DNA of 64,000 bases from Limnanthes douglasii subsp. nivea (GCA_036936605.1 JAUPFV010000005.1:79744885-79808884), one strand, 5' to 3'; counted from the stretch's first letter, positions 23,845 through 35,699 are shown. A program made the numbers and translations. The notes: generated by a model not told the origin, from the letters alone.

Positions 23845-26181
23845 ATGGATCCAAACGAGCAGGGAACTCCACCACCTGTGGTGGAAATGGTTGGGGAAAA
23901 TAAGGAACACACTATTGAAGAGCGAGACAAGTTGAGAGCAGAAATAAAGGGGTTAAAGGCCATAAAACAAGCAGAAAATGGTATAAGAGAGAAGTCATGG
24001 GTGTCAGCTATTCATCATACTGACAACTCTAGGGAGAATTATCCATCAATTAAGACTATCCGAGTTTGAAAAAAACCCATGTTAGCTCTAAGAAGATTAA
24101 CCGGTCTAAGCCTGTTGAAAATTTAGATAATGAGTCCTCTAGCTCTTCGAATGAGGTTGAGCTTGATGAGTTTTTGTCATCAAGTAGTGATGAAGGGAGG
24201 TCCAGGAAAAAGATTAAACTAATTAAAAAAATCAAGAAAGAAGGATATGCATGGGAGGCTTAAAAGGGATATGGGCAAAGGGTCATCTCACAGCCACAGG
24301 CATGCTGCTCTGTTGCTGATAGATCCTTTTGCTTTTCAGACTGAACCAGGTATTTTTGCAACACTTAATGAAGATACAGTATTCATTCATAATAAGAATT
24401 GGAGACAATCACCTTTGTCTGCCAAAATACTGTCCGGAAACCTACCGAAAAGGTTTGACAACTCTAAAATGGAGAAGTATGATGGAAATAAGGATCCGGA
24501 CAACCATCTAGATCAATTCAAGAACTTCATGATGAATTTTGATGATGATGACAAGCTTTTGTGTAGAGCCTTCTCCCAAACTTTTACGGGAAGTGCTCTT
24601 AAGTGGTATAATAGTTTACCCTAGTGGTGTATCAGAAACTTTGATACTTTTTGGGTTGCCTTCCGAAGGCAATTTGTTGGAAGTAAAGAGGTGAAGGGTA
24701 ATGAAGATAACATTATACATTGTGCCCAAGAACCAAATGAGTCCTTAAAGGACTACATAAGTCGGTTCGTGAATACCAAGAACGGATTAGCATATTATTT
24801 CGAACAAGTGGAAATTGCATCTTTGAGACAAGTGTTGAACCCTGGGAATATGGCGGATTCAGTGACCAAGAAGAAAGCCATGACTTGGGGAGGCTTATTG
24901 AATCAGGTGGGAAAGTAAATTAATATGGATGAAAGCAAAAAAAACAAGATTGCACCATCAAGTGAGGACCACCACAATAGCTCAGAACCAGTCCAAATAT
25001 AAGGCTAAGGAGACCGGACAAGGGTCCAATAGGGCTAAACAAACTAAATCCAACCAGAATCATTCTCAGAGCCAATAGTCAAGAAATAAAAGAGGTCCTT
25101 GGGTTCAACCGGAGTGGTTTGTAGAATTGAGAGAGAATGTAGCCACAATATATGACAAGACCAAGAAGGAAGTCCATTTCCGGAAACCAGCAGCGCTGTA
25201 GTCTCCTAGAGAGAGTCGAAATACTTGCTTTTGCCAATATCATAATGATATAGGCCATAATACTCAAGACTGCATAGCCTTGAAACAAAAAGTGCAAAAT
25301 TTTATTGAAAAAGGCAAGCTGGGAGCCTATGTCAAAAGAAGAAGTAGAAACAGGCCTGACAATGCTCCTCGGACATGCCCTACAAACAATGTGGGAACAT
25401 CTGCTCAAGAATGGGCAATGGTGATCCTTGAAAGATTTGATGTTGATTATGAGTATCTGGATCCTGATCTAACTCGGAATAAAGTAGGGGTTATAACAGA
25501 GCAGACCAAGACGGTGTCCGGACTGATCAGATTCTTTGAGCCACTCACCATCTTTGGAGGAGATACTATGACAGCGCCCACTCATTCATCAAGAATGAGG
25601 CATGTACATAGTCTGGATACTCAATTGCAAGGGGGCATGTCTTCTCATCAGTGCCAAACCTCTTTTCCATTTATAGTTTTTATGAGGATGATTTGAGAAA
25701 TATTGTTAGGCTTCATGAGGATGTTGTGGTGATAGGAACATCTATTGGGGGCAATGATATCCGTCGAATTCTGATAGACACGGGCAGTTCGGCAAACATC
25801 CCCTTCTTGAGCTCCTACAAGCAGATGAAGAATCCGCCCGTTATTCAACGGTCAAACAGAACCATTATGGGCTTCACATCGAGCTTTGCGGATGTAGTCG
25901 GGGAGTTTTAGAAAGAGGTGTTGTTGGGCAAGAGGCCTTTTAAAAAGTTAGTTAGGGTATTATTTGTTGTGGTAGATTGCCCCACATGCTACAATGCGAT
26001 CTTTGGAAGGTCATGGCTCTCTAGAATGCATGTTATGGCCTCAACAGTCCACCAGTGTTTGAAGTATGCAGTTCAAGGGCAAGTGGGTGTTGTCCGAAGT
26101 AGTCAGAAGATAGCAAGGGAGTGCTCTGCAACTGCACTTGCTCCTAAAACTTTAGGAGCAGTTCAGATTAATAAAGATTAG
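23845..26181 (+). pseudogene. A2 gag-protease
   Basis: The start ATG is 74 bp after the LTR (MDPNEQGTPPP). Order: a charged, Ser-rich N-terminal part (23,845-24,240), the Retrotrans_gag core (24,310-24,930; KILSGNLPKRFD, LKWYN, CAQEPNESLKDYISRF), a zinc-knuckle-like CQYHNDIGHNTQDC at about 25,230, then aspartic protease (25,660-26,060) with DTGSSANI. Frame breaks near 24,068, 24,250 and 25,680 and stops at 24,622, 25,078 and 25,911 inactivate it. It ends at the conserved TAG at 26,179-26,181, followed by CAGTTA. The layout and spacing match A3. Confidence 0.85.
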
Positions 26182-26187
26182 CAGTTA
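26179..26187 (+). promoter_or_regulatory. Candidate stop-codon readthrough site of A2 (TAG CAG TTA)
   Basis: TAG followed immediately by CAGTTA matches STOP-CAR-YYA. It separates gag-PR from RT, with the pol frame continuing unshifted (QLLGPSEGEGEIDD). The same stop position is kept in A1, A3 and B. Confidence 0.7.
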
Positions 26188-29047
26188 CTAGGGCCTTCTG
26201 AGGGAGAGGGTGAGATTGATGACCCCAGAGAGGCTCCTAGTGTTATAATATCGATTGAAGAAATTGAAACCCACTCTCTGGCAGAGGGTAGAAGTATCAA
26301 GATTGGCTCCAAGATGGCGACGGAGTTGAAAAAGAAATTTTTGTCCTTTATATTGAACAATCAACGTATCTTTGCTTGGTGCAATGGTGAAGTAACTGGA
26401 GTACTTGCAAGCGTTATCTCACACAAGCTGTCAATCTGGAGTGATGTTTCACCTGTTGTATGGAAAATAAAAGGTTTCTTTAAGGAGAAAGATGATGTAA
26501 TAGTCGAAGAAGTTGATCGGCTTACCTAGATGGGACACATAAAGAAATCCCAGTATCGTTTATGTACTGCCAATCCAGTGTTGGTCAAGAAAAAGAACGG
26601 GAAATAGTGTATGTGTATTGATTTTACTGACATCAACAGGGCTTGCCCAAAAGATCTTTATCCAGTCCCTCAGATAGATCAGTTGGTGGACTCAACATCT
26701 GGAAACAAGTTGCTGTCTTTCATAGATGTTTTCTCTAGGAACAACCAGATATAGGTGGATCCAAAGGACCAAGATCATACTACCTTTATAACAGATAGAG
26801 GTCTCCATTGCTACAAGGTGATGCATTTTGGGCTAAAAAATGTCGGGGCTACTTACCAGAGGTTGGTGAACAAAGCATTCGCTAGTCAGATTGGCAAAAA
26901 TATGGAGGTATACATAGATGACATGACGGTTAAAAGCTTGGAGGAAGATTTGCACATAATTTACCTTCAAGAAACATTTGCTAATTTGACGGATGTGAAT
27001 CTAAAACTGAATCCAGAAAAATGTGTCTTTGGGGTTCGATTCAGAAATTTTTTAGGTTATGTGATAAGTGAGAAAAGGATACAGCCCAATCCGGAACAAC
27101 TAAATGCTCTACTAGAAATGGATCCTCCTCGGAACGTTAAGGAATTCCAGAGACTCACTAGGAGGTTGGCTGCCTTGAATCGTTTTATCTCAAGGTTTTC
27201 GGACAAGTGTGCTCTGTTTTTCTAAAACTTAAAGAATGCTAAAGATTTTTATTGGTCGTCATAGTGCAGCCAAGCTTTTAATGAAATAAAGAAGAATTTA
27301 TCCTCACCAAAGACTCTTTTTAAGCTCATTCAAGGAGAAACACTCTATGTATACTTGGCTGTGTCCGAATGTGCTATAAGCGCAGTATTGGTAAGAGAAG
27401 TGGACAATTACCATCGTCCAGTGTACTACATTAGAAAAAGTTTAATAGATGCTGAGAAGAGGTACTTGAAGCTTGAAAAGTTGGCACTAGCCTTGGTAAC
27501 TGCAGTAAGAAAGATGAGACCGTATTTTCAGTCTCATTCCATCATTGTTCGGACATCTTTCCCATTGAAGAATGTTCTTCAAAAGGCAGACATATCATAT
27601 AGAATGACCAAGTGGTCAGTAGAGTTGGGTGATTACAACATTGATTTCCCCCCACAAACGGCTATCAAGGCTCAATCAGTAGCTAATTTCTTGGTAGAAT
27701 TCCATTCAGACAGGAACTCTAAACAAACTTCAGAAGAGAAAACTAAGAAAGAATGGGTAGTCCGAACTGATGGTGGTTCAAGCATAATGGGGTGTGGAGC
27801 TGGAATTTTTTTAACCTCTCCATATGGTGATAAGATGTACTAGGCAATATGCTTTGGGTTCAGGGCTTCGAACAATGAGTCTGAATATGAAGCAGCTATA
27901 GCTAGTCTTAAATTAGCTTTCCTATGTGGAGCTAAGAGAGTTCGGTTAATGAGTGACTCTCAGCTTCTTATCCATCAAGCTCAAGGTCAGTCTGAGGCAA
28001 AAAGGAGCAACTGATCAAATACTTACTCATCCCGAAAGAGGTGACAGCCAATTTCAAAAGTGTTTGCTATGAGCATATTCCTAGGTCAGTGAATACACTG
28101 GCAGGTTCTTTGAAAACCATAGCATATTATGAGTCTTACCCTTGGATTCACATACAATAATGCACATCCATACAACCAAGTCAAAACAAGAAAGTGGAGG
28201 AAAGCTTGAGTATACAGGTGATTCATTCTAAAGATTGGAGATTTTCCCTTCTTTAATATATTTCTGATGGGGTTTTACCTCCAGATAAAGTTATGGCAAG
28301 AAAAATTAAACACAGGGCTCGTGGTTTTCTGATCATAAAGGGAGTTCTCTATAAAAAAATATTGCAGTAGACCTCTCCTGCGTTGTTTGGGGGTTGAAGA
28401 ATCTCAAGTCGTTTTATTTGAACTACACGATGGAGAAGGATCAGCACATTGTGGGTTCATGGAACTAACCCGAAGGGTGTTGTTGGCTGGGTACTATTGG
28501 CCATCCATAATGGTATATGCTAAAATGATGATAAAGAAGTGTGATCGATGTCAAAGGTATGATAATGAAATTCATGTGCCAGCAGTACCTATGGAGTCTA
28601 TTTATGAGCCAGTACATTTTGCTCATTGGGGTTTGGATTTAGTTGGACCTCTGCCTATGGCGTCCGGAGGGCGCATAACTATTATAGTTGCTATTGATTA
28701 CTTCTCAAAATGGATAGAGGCATCTCCTCTAGCAGTAACCACTTAGAAGGATGTCATTAACTTCATCTTATCCAATATATGTTGCAGATTTGGGATCCCT
28801 CAAAAGATTACCACAAACAATGGGCCACAATTCGATAACAAGGATATGGAGAATTTTTGTGCTTCTAGGGGAATTCAGCATTTTTTTCTTCTCTTTTCCA
28901 TCAACAAGCAAATGGCTAGGTCGAAGTAGCCAACATGACTATTTTGTCTAGATTAAAAAATAATCCAGAAGGAGCTGCAGAGAAGTGGTCAAGCTATTTT
29001 CAAGAAGTATTGTGGGCGTACCGAACTACTCCTCGGGCAGCTAATCA
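26182..29047 (+). pseudogene. A2 pol, integrase C-terminus deleted
   Basis: RT covers 26,510-27,230, with MHFGLKNVGATYQRLVNKAF and YIDDMTVKS. RNase H is at about 27,340-27,700 (AEKRYLKLEKLALALV). The archaeal-type RNase H spans about 27,750-28,140 (VVRTDGGSS, FRASNNESEYE). Integrase runs from about 28,400, with AHCGF, KKCDRCQRYDNEIHVP, LDLVGPLPMASGG, IDYFSKWIEA and a TTNNGPQFDNKDME strand. At about 29,047, after YRTTPRAA, the sequence jumps to the non-coding block that follows pol in A3, so some 140 C-terminal codons are deleted. Many in-frame stops (26,527; 26,608; 26,753; 27,843; 28,744) confirm decay. Confidence 0.85.
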
Positions 29048-29462
29048 TGTTATATTTAGAATAAAATTTGTGTGTAAATATTTACTTGTTAGATATCAAT
29101 GTAAATATTATGGGGTATACTTTTTCCTACCCTGGTGGCGCGGGGAGGTTTTAATGAGGTGTCTAGTTTTTTATTTATAATATGTGATGCCTTCTTAAAA
29201 TATTGGAAGTGGTTAATTCAAGTACAAATCACTTGTTTAACAGCTTGGATATTTAGTATATCGGATACACCGGGTTAAGTGATGACTATTAAATACATGT
29301 CATCAGAGATATTAAGCACTCTCACTATAATACTTCTGAAATTCTAGGGGCTACTTAAACATTGGCCATGAAAAGTTAAAAGGAAAGAAAGTATTAAATA
29401 AAAGAAGGTTTGATAGATTAAACCTATTCGGACTTGAACCAAACAAGAAAGCAAAACATGAT

Positions 29463-29568
29463 TTGGCCATCCAAGGAATTTAGGTGTTTAAACATTACAA
29501 AATATGTCTTGGCCATCCAAAGACTTTAGGTGTTTAAACATTACAAAATATGTCTTAGCCATCCAAGG
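29463..29568. repeat. CCTTGG/CCAAGG palindromes between convergent A2 genes
   Basis: Three copies of a (C)TTGGCCATCCAAGG-like palindrome at about 29,463-29,476, 29,508-29,520 and 29,553-29,568. They are carried on a 45-bp tandem unit that includes AGGTGTTTAAACATTAC. Position and orientation match A1 and A3. Confidence 0.75.
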
Positions 29569-29636
29569 ACTTTAACTGTTCAAAAAAGACAAAAAAATAA
29601 TATAAGACCTTAAGGCTTGTTCCCTTCGGACATTCC

Positions 29637-32452
29637 TTAATCACCATTACCTTTTTTAGGACTTTTGAGTTCGGTACTCGAACTCTCATCAGTTCCCTCT
29701 TCATCATTAGTAGTGGAATCGATTCCACTGGAGTAGTTGTGCTTGTCGCCATCTGCCATAGTGTGAACTGGAAGGTCTTCGTATTCCACATATTTCCATA
29801 AGGGGCCAAGGGTCCTCTTCGGAAAAGTCTCATGAAAAAATAGCACCATGTCAGACTTAACTTGATCATCTCTTTTATCCAAGTAATCTATCACCTCATT
29901 GGTATATTTATCAATACCTACTTGGATAGCTTGCTCCTGCTGGTTCTTTAAGTTTTCCTTCTCCTTGATCAGTTCTGGAACAGAGTTCTCCAACTTAGCC
30001 TTCTTATCAGATAAGTTTTGAATGACACCATCCTTGGTCTGCACTTCCTATTTCAGCATTGTGAAGTCTTTTTTTTTAAAGTTAGAATACTTAGTCTGGA
30101 GCTTAGTCTTGGCTGTCTTCGATATGACTAACTTAGCTGTTGAGTCCTCCTTATCCTTCTTTAATGTCTCCATCTCTTTCTTCAGTTCCTCTATTCATTG
30201 GTTAGTGTTTAAGAGGTTGGTTGACAGAGATTTCTTGTCAGAGGTGAGGGAGTTGATGAGATTGGTTTGGCTTTTCACCTGCCTTTCCAGATCAAGTATG
30301 GGTCGGATATGACTGAGGAGGGAGTGGCTCAGGACAACCTGCTCTCCGGAAACAGAGAAATACTTACCATTAAAGGTCACCATATTGGCAGAGCTGGAGG
30401 GGCGGTAGGGACCTGCAAAGTCATTATTCTCAGAATCATTAAAGTACAAATCAATGTCTTGAAGGGCACTAATGTCGACTTCTTCATTCCCTCCCCCGGC
30501 AACCTCTCCGGACTGCAAATCTGTTGGAATTTCTCTTGCAAGGTGGGATCAACAGGGGCTGGCGGAGGTTGGATCTCCAAATAACGAAGAATTATTCTTC
30601 TCCCATGGTGACCTTCTTCTTCTTAGCACCTTTCTCATCACTGTTGGCCCTCCGTTTTATGTCATTCTTAGGAGGCTTTGGTGGGTTCTGCGAATCTCCA
30701 ACCTCCTTTACTATCTCAGTCTCTACTACCTTGAGTAGGGCAGCATCAATGCCCCATTGGTTCCCCGAACAGGTCCTTTTGTGGCTGATTGACCTGACTC
30801 TGTTGCAGCTTTCTTTTTCTTGTTCTTCATCTTGTTGGGAGCCTTTGCTCTGGAAGGTAACAACAATTTGCCATCCTTATCTATTCTTTTGAAAATTACA
30901 CCAGGAGGAGGAAGGGTAGTCAGCTTTTCCCATGTGAGGTCTCTTCGTCCTGTGGTGTTCCACAGATGAGACCTCACAAGATTGCACGATGTGAAGCAGT
31001 TGTGGAAGACATTCAACCAATGCTCGCCAGCCCATGTGTTAGGTTTCGCACAAGTTTTCTACCCCTCCTCCAAGTGTCCGGTAAACTCTTTTGGTAGCAC
31101 TAAAAATTCAAAACAAGTCAATCAGAATGGAAACACTTATAATTTAAAAAAAAACATGAAAGAGAAATAGAGGAAAGGAACTTACGAGTACTTTTCCACC
31201 TGCTAGTCAGCATGATAGGATTGGTGTTGGCCTTAATTTTCATGTTGTTCTCCCATGTCCCACTGAAAAATAGAAATTGTGTCCTCCTGTTCTTTTTGGA
31301 CTCTAGCAAGTCGTCCACCACTTTGAAGTTGTTCCCATATTGTGATGATATAATGGAATCTGATGATTCTTACACAAGTTTGCCACAACGGCAAACTGCT
31401 CCATCAGAAGTGGGATTTTTGACAACCTTGATGTCATGATGCAAGCAAGGAGAAAATACCAGACATTGGGGTTTAGTTGGCTAGGACAAATTTTAACTAA
31501 GTAGAAGTACCTGATAATTTCTGGGTCCAATAGGAACCGAAGTCTCCAGTTCAACACTTCGATGAAAATCACCACCTCGTTAAGCTTGCAGTCTATGGGA
31601 GTCTCCGGACTGATAGGTATCCGTACCTTCACTGAATCTGGAATTCCCCATTTTGTCCAAATTTGACCCAACTCAGCGGTATGGGTATAGATGTAATTTA
31701 TGTTTTGTAAGGCAACAGGTACTTGACACTAACGTGTTTGAAGCAAGGTCCTACCTTGCCCTCTAGGCACTCCGGAAGCGAGTCTGGATGAGTCATACAG
31801 ACTTTAACCTTGCTTTTGCCATTCTTATCAGAAGTATCATCCCCTGTTTGACCTGACGCTTCAATTTCAAAGGGAGCCTCCTCAATACTATCTTCCATTA
31901 TTTCTTCCATCACTGTGGAAGGTTTATCAGTTGCCTTAAATGAAGGGGGGGGGGGGGGTCAGTTTCTGGCACCGAAGGCTGTTCGGATGGTTGAGCACTT
32001 GTTGCCTCAAAAGGCCTAGTGTCCGGTTGAGGTTGGGATCCAAAGGGCTTTGGTAGTGAAGGTGTGGATTGAGTTTTAGTTTGGTGGGTCGTCCGACGAG
32101 GGGTTATCTTCTTCGGAAACTTCTCAGCATCAGAACCCATAGCAATGAAGGGGGAAGTTTTTATGATACGTGAAACAGCTTGTTCTTTAGACACAAAAGG
32201 TTGAGACTCTTGAACAGAAGAGCCTAAGGGAAGGGGTGAAAGGTTTGGTTGGAATGAGAGCGGTCTGGGCCTAGGGTTTTTGGAAGAAGAAGACCCTTGA
32301 TCGACGTCTTAGGTTGGTTGACTGGTTTTCTCACTTGGAGAAACTGGGAGGCCAACAACAATGCGATTCTCTCTTTCTACCTTCTTAACTGTTTCTAACT
32401 CTGATAAATTTAACTAGTCGCCTTTAACTAGTGCGTTTCTGGCCGTGAACAT
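29637..32452 (-). pseudogene. Antisense accessory ORF of A2
   Basis: Same gene as 13,012-15,620 and 58,142-61,109. The start is the ATG at 32,450-32,452 (MFTARNALVKGD), matching MFTARTALIKGG of A3. The gene runs leftward through a Ser/Pro-rich region, the conserved globular part (31,303-31,671; DCKLNEVVIF, DPEIIRYFYLVK) and a GT-AG intron at 31,100-31,185. It then continues with the NTTGRRDLTWE motif (about 30,950), a Lys-rich segment, a coiled-coil-like stretch (29,850-30,250) and an acidic Ser-rich tail. Stops near 32,414 and 31,060 and frame breaks near 31,720 and 30,720 inactivate it. A run of 14 G on the + strand (31,945-31,958), poly-C in the coding sense, is a likely slippage site. Confidence 0.78.
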
Positions 32453-32541
32453 AAAACCTCTTAAGAACAGTTTGAAGGTAAGAATGGAAATCTCTCTAAA
32501 AATGCTTTGAGTGTGGAAGACAATAAAATAGTGAAAGAGAA

Positions 32542-32547
32542 TTTATA
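32542..32547 (-). promoter_or_regulatory. TATA box of the A2 antisense accessory gene
   Basis: TATATAAAT on the minus strand, about 90 bp upstream of the accessory ATG. A3 has a TATAAAT at 61,211-61,216, about 102 bp upstream of its ATG, with similar flanks (CTCACTTT or CTCTTTCAC, then ATTTTRTTTTC). The agreement between the two copies suggests an own promoter inside the element. Confidence 0.6.
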
Positions 32548-32896
32548 TAACAGTAAAAAGTAAATGTTACCTAGGAGAAGTTGAAGAGGGTTTTGTAATG
32601 ATTAAAGGGTGCACAAACGTGTGAAGAATCAAAGGCCTAGGTAGCTTTCTAGACTTATTGGGCGCGCCGGTCTAGGAAAAATAACGGCTGGTAGGTCGAA
32701 CCAAATATCGACACGTGTCCCACGATCCAAGAAGAAAACTTTTAGAATTCTGGAAATAGAAATCAGTTCTGACAAACTTCGAACTGGGTTGATGTTAAAA
32801 GCAAAATTCATGGTACAAACTACATGGGCAGATCAGATAAAGTTGAGACTGGTGTAGTGGATTTTTTTAGCCTACCAAAGATATTTAGCAAGGCCT

Positions 32897-32906
32897 AAAA
32901 AAGGGG
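32897..32906 (+). other. A2 polypurine tract
   Basis: AAAAAAGGGG, four bases before the 3' LTR. A3 has the same string at 61,531-61,540. It is the expected plus-strand primer for reverse transcription. Confidence 0.8.
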
Positions 32907-32910
32907 CTAC

Positions 32911-33259
32911 TGATGAGTTCAGAAACTTCAACTACAACCCACTGCATAATCCGGACAAGGGTAATTTGGACAATGACACACCACTAAGAAATCCGGACAA
33001 AAAAAAAGTAAAACACCTTTTGACTAAGTTATTTTCTAATCTACTTAAATAACTAATGGGTCAGTAAACTTGACCCGGTTTCGGAACTTGACCCGTAAAC
33101 CCATGGATCATGAATTAAGAGTATAAATACCCTAACCACTCTCATTAACGAGGGTGATCAACATTTAATACAAATAAGAAGCTTAAATATCTCACTACTC
33201 TCCATACTAAACACAAAACACTTTATCAAACTACCAACAACCAAAAATAAATCAAACCA
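32911..33259 (+). repeat. A2 3' LTR (349 bp)
   Basis: Starts TGATGAGTTCAG, ends ATCAAACCA, and is followed by the ATGCT duplication at 33,260-33,264. The TATAAATAC box is kept. Several deletions relative to the 5' LTR explain the 18-bp difference in length. Confidence 0.92.
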
Positions 33260-33420
33260 ATGCTTACATGTCACTTGAATTACAAGTGTATATCTTGTCG
33301 AGCCCATCAATGTTGATTCCCTATTACCCAACATAATATTATGTAACGTGCACTTATTTTATTTCATAACAAACCGAAGACGATCCATTTTCTAAATATA
33401 GTTGTCCAATATTTCTGCAT

Positions 33421-33488
33421 CCATAAAATAAATACAATGTAATTTGTTAAACTTCCATAAAATAAATACAATGTAATTTGTTAAACTT
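33421..33488. repeat. 34-bp perfect tandem duplication
   Basis: A unit starting CCATAAAATAAATACAATG and ending TTAAACTT occurs twice head to tail at 33,421-33,454 and 33,455-33,488. Confidence 0.9.
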
Positions 33489-33948
33489 GTTGACATAACC
33501 GAATAGATTTCAAATACATGAATTTTATATATCATTATTTATCTATAGTATCCATAAGGGAACCCAATAACATATCCTTAGAAGGTCGACGGATGACGGA
33601 TATGCGAAATATATATATTTGATTATTTCAAAACCCATATTTTTTGTTTGATATGAGATGATAAATTGGTTTCCTTCAAATTACCCGACCAAAATTGCAT
33701 GTGTGTCTTACCGCACATCTCCAACTGATGGAATATTTGTACTGCATTATAAATATCACGTATGTTGCATACGTTTTCGGGTAACTCATTCCTCAGCACG
33801 ACTAAAACCTTCTGGACATGGGAACCAACCGTTTATAATTTCTTAACTAATTTATTTTTTTAATGTTTTCACTCGTGGACATCAATCTAAACATTTTGTA
33901 GCGTTTACCATAATATGTTTACCTTTAACGAGATAAGCTCTTAGTGCA

Positions 33949-33970
33949 AAATAATAATAATAATAATAAA
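33949..33970. repeat. (AAT)n microsatellite
   Basis: About seven AAT/ATA units in an A-rich context. Confidence 0.85.
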
Positions 33971-34689
33971 ATGAACGCACGAGATATTCTCTTAATATTG
34001 CGTTTACTAGAAAATTCTATATAAAATTTAGATTTTTCACAAGTAAGCATTAATATCGGAGTTCTTGCAGTCTTCTCAACTTCTTAACAACTCTTACAAA
34101 TCACGTATCTTATAGTTCTACCATACAATCTACCAATTCTACAAGATAAGGTTTATTGAAATGAAGCAAAATAATGAATATGTTTAGATTATTTTCATAT
34201 TTTTTGGTTTTACGGTGGTATCATTCTCCTACAAAAGAAAATAATGAGAAGCTAAATTTGTTTCCAACCAATGCCATTTTTTAAAAGTATAAATGATTTT
34301 GAAAACATTGATAAACTTTGTCAAGATCACGATGAAGTATTGGACACTGATATTGACGAAGTTAGTCGACATCAATATCTCATACTTGTTACTGAAATTA
34401 GTGAAGTCGGTCGACATCAGTACTAGAGGGTGATCCATGATTAAAATTCAAGGTAGGCCAAAATCATTATAGAGAAAAACAATTTAACAATAAATTAAAA
34501 TTCAACAATAATACATTCTTCAAAGATCATGGATCAGCAGATTAAAGAATAAAAGAATATTTTTTAGTTTTTCATTTGAAAGAATTAAAAAAATTAAAGA
34601 GCTCGATTGTTGATCATTTTTGTAATGGAATTGAGAATTATTTTTATAATATAAATTTGTGGTCAAACGTTAAGAACTTGAAAAAATCA

Positions 34690-34962
34690 ATAAATAAATT
34701 CAAACAAATCAAAAAAATAAATTCATACTGGATTTTAATATATTAAATCAATAAATTAATACTTGGATTGTAATATATTAAATTAATAAAATTTAAAAAA
34801 TAAAATAAATCAATAAATAAGTTCAAACAGATCAAACAAATTAATTAAACACATTCAAAATAATCAATTAAACAAATTAAATAAATTTAAACAAATCCAA
34901 ACAATCAAAAAAAATTAAGCAAATTCACAAGATCCAAACAAGTCAATTAAACAAATTCAAAC
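34690..34962. repeat. A/T-rich low-complexity array, left part
   Basis: Irregular repeats of strings such as CAAACAAAT, AATTAAAC and AATAAATC, with periods near 10-12 bp. The same type of sequence resumes after the copia element (39,039-39,500), so one array was split by the insertion. Confidence 0.7.
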
Positions 34963-35113
34963 TGTTAGAGATATAAGGGCTCAAGCCCATTAACCCTTTA
35001 TTTTATCTATAAATATAAGCCTATATTCTATGTAATACGTATGCTTTCTAAATAATAAACCCTAGCCGTTTCTTGGAGGCTACTTCTTTCGTTTCTCTCT
35101 TTGTTTCTTAACA
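34963..35113 (+). repeat. copia 5' LTR (151 bp)
   Basis: TGTTAGAGATATAAGG to TTCTTAACA, with a CTATAAATATAAG box at about 35,011. It is unusually short for a full-size copia element. Confidence 0.9.
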
Positions 35114-35125
35114 TGGTATCATAGC
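35114..35125 (+). promoter_or_regulatory. copia primer-binding site
   Basis: TGGTATCATAGC abuts the LTR. It differs at one base from the TGGTATCAGAGC site pairing with initiator-Met tRNA that is usual in plant copia elements. Confidence 0.85.
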
Positions 35126-35189
35126 TCCAGGCCCAGACAAAACATGATGCTGGTGAAATTCTCGAAAGTCGAACATGATGGACCAGTAT

Positions 35190-35635
35190 CTATGCTCAAG
35201 GTAAATAATTTGCTCTACATATCCTAGTTTGGAGTGCCTGTGGCTCATCATGCAGTATGACTTGATTGGAGTGCATTAAGTCGGCGTTACTTGATTGGAG
35301 TGATGCTAAAAACAAGACAATATAAGCTAATAGGAGGTGAGCACGTACATCTGTAGTGCCTCTATGGTTCGGGTAACCTCAACCTGATTAGAGTGGGCGG
35401 ATGGAAGTCAATTGAGAGGAAGGTAAGGTTGTACTTTGTTCGAGAGGAATATTTATTAGGGTGGTGACCATAGTCCCACATCCCACATCGTTTAAACATG
35501 GGAATGATCAATTGTATATAAGTATGAATATATCTTAACTAGTTTGAGGCATTTTGGAAGTGGACCAAAAGCAAACATGTACGGGACTTCGGGTGCCAAA
35601 GCGGACAATATCATACTAGATTTGAGAATGGGGGT
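35190..35635. repeat. Unrelated repeat in place of copia gag
   Basis: No gag motif is found between the primer site and the protease. Instead there are repeated TTGATTGGAGTG strings (35,250-35,310), then AGTCCCACATC, a TATATAAG box, GTGGACCAAAAGCAAAC and GCCAAAGCGGACAATATCATAC. The last set recalls a widespread plant repeat type with CCCACATCG near the start and GACAATATC near the end, known to me only by memory of similar strings. Exact borders and duplication were not found. Confidence 0.45.
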
Positions 35636-35699
35636 TCTTACTTATATACGGAGACAGAATATACCGTATGCATCTTCCCAACAAATGGTATAATAGATT

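Larger units (their letters stand above)
23404..33259 (+). mobile_element. Tat-like Ty3/gypsy element A2 (9.86 kb), TSD ATGCT
   Basis: This is a complete but decayed copy: 5' LTR 23,404-23,770, primer site, gag-PR, pol, antisense accessory gene, polypurine tract and 3' LTR 32,911-33,259. The 5-bp target duplication ATGCT is at 23,399-23,403 and 33,260-33,264. The LTRs start TG and end CA and differ by roughly 30 substitutions plus indels over about 350 bp, so the insertion is several times older than A3. It lies in opposite orientation to A1, 2 kb away. Confidence 0.93.
33265..34689. other. AT-rich DNA right of A2, no gene
   Basis: No recognisable coding region. ORFs at 33,658-33,846 (+) and 34,229-34,438 (-) have no known motif. 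It holds two simple repeats, listed separately, and was continuous with the DNA left of 23,399 before A2 inserted. Confidence 0.45.

Noticed and set aside
31945..31958. G14 run as a G-quadruplex or regulatory element
   Set aside because: It lies in the Pro-coding (poly-C sense) part of a dead accessory ORF; A1 has a shorter C run there, so slippage is enough to explain it.
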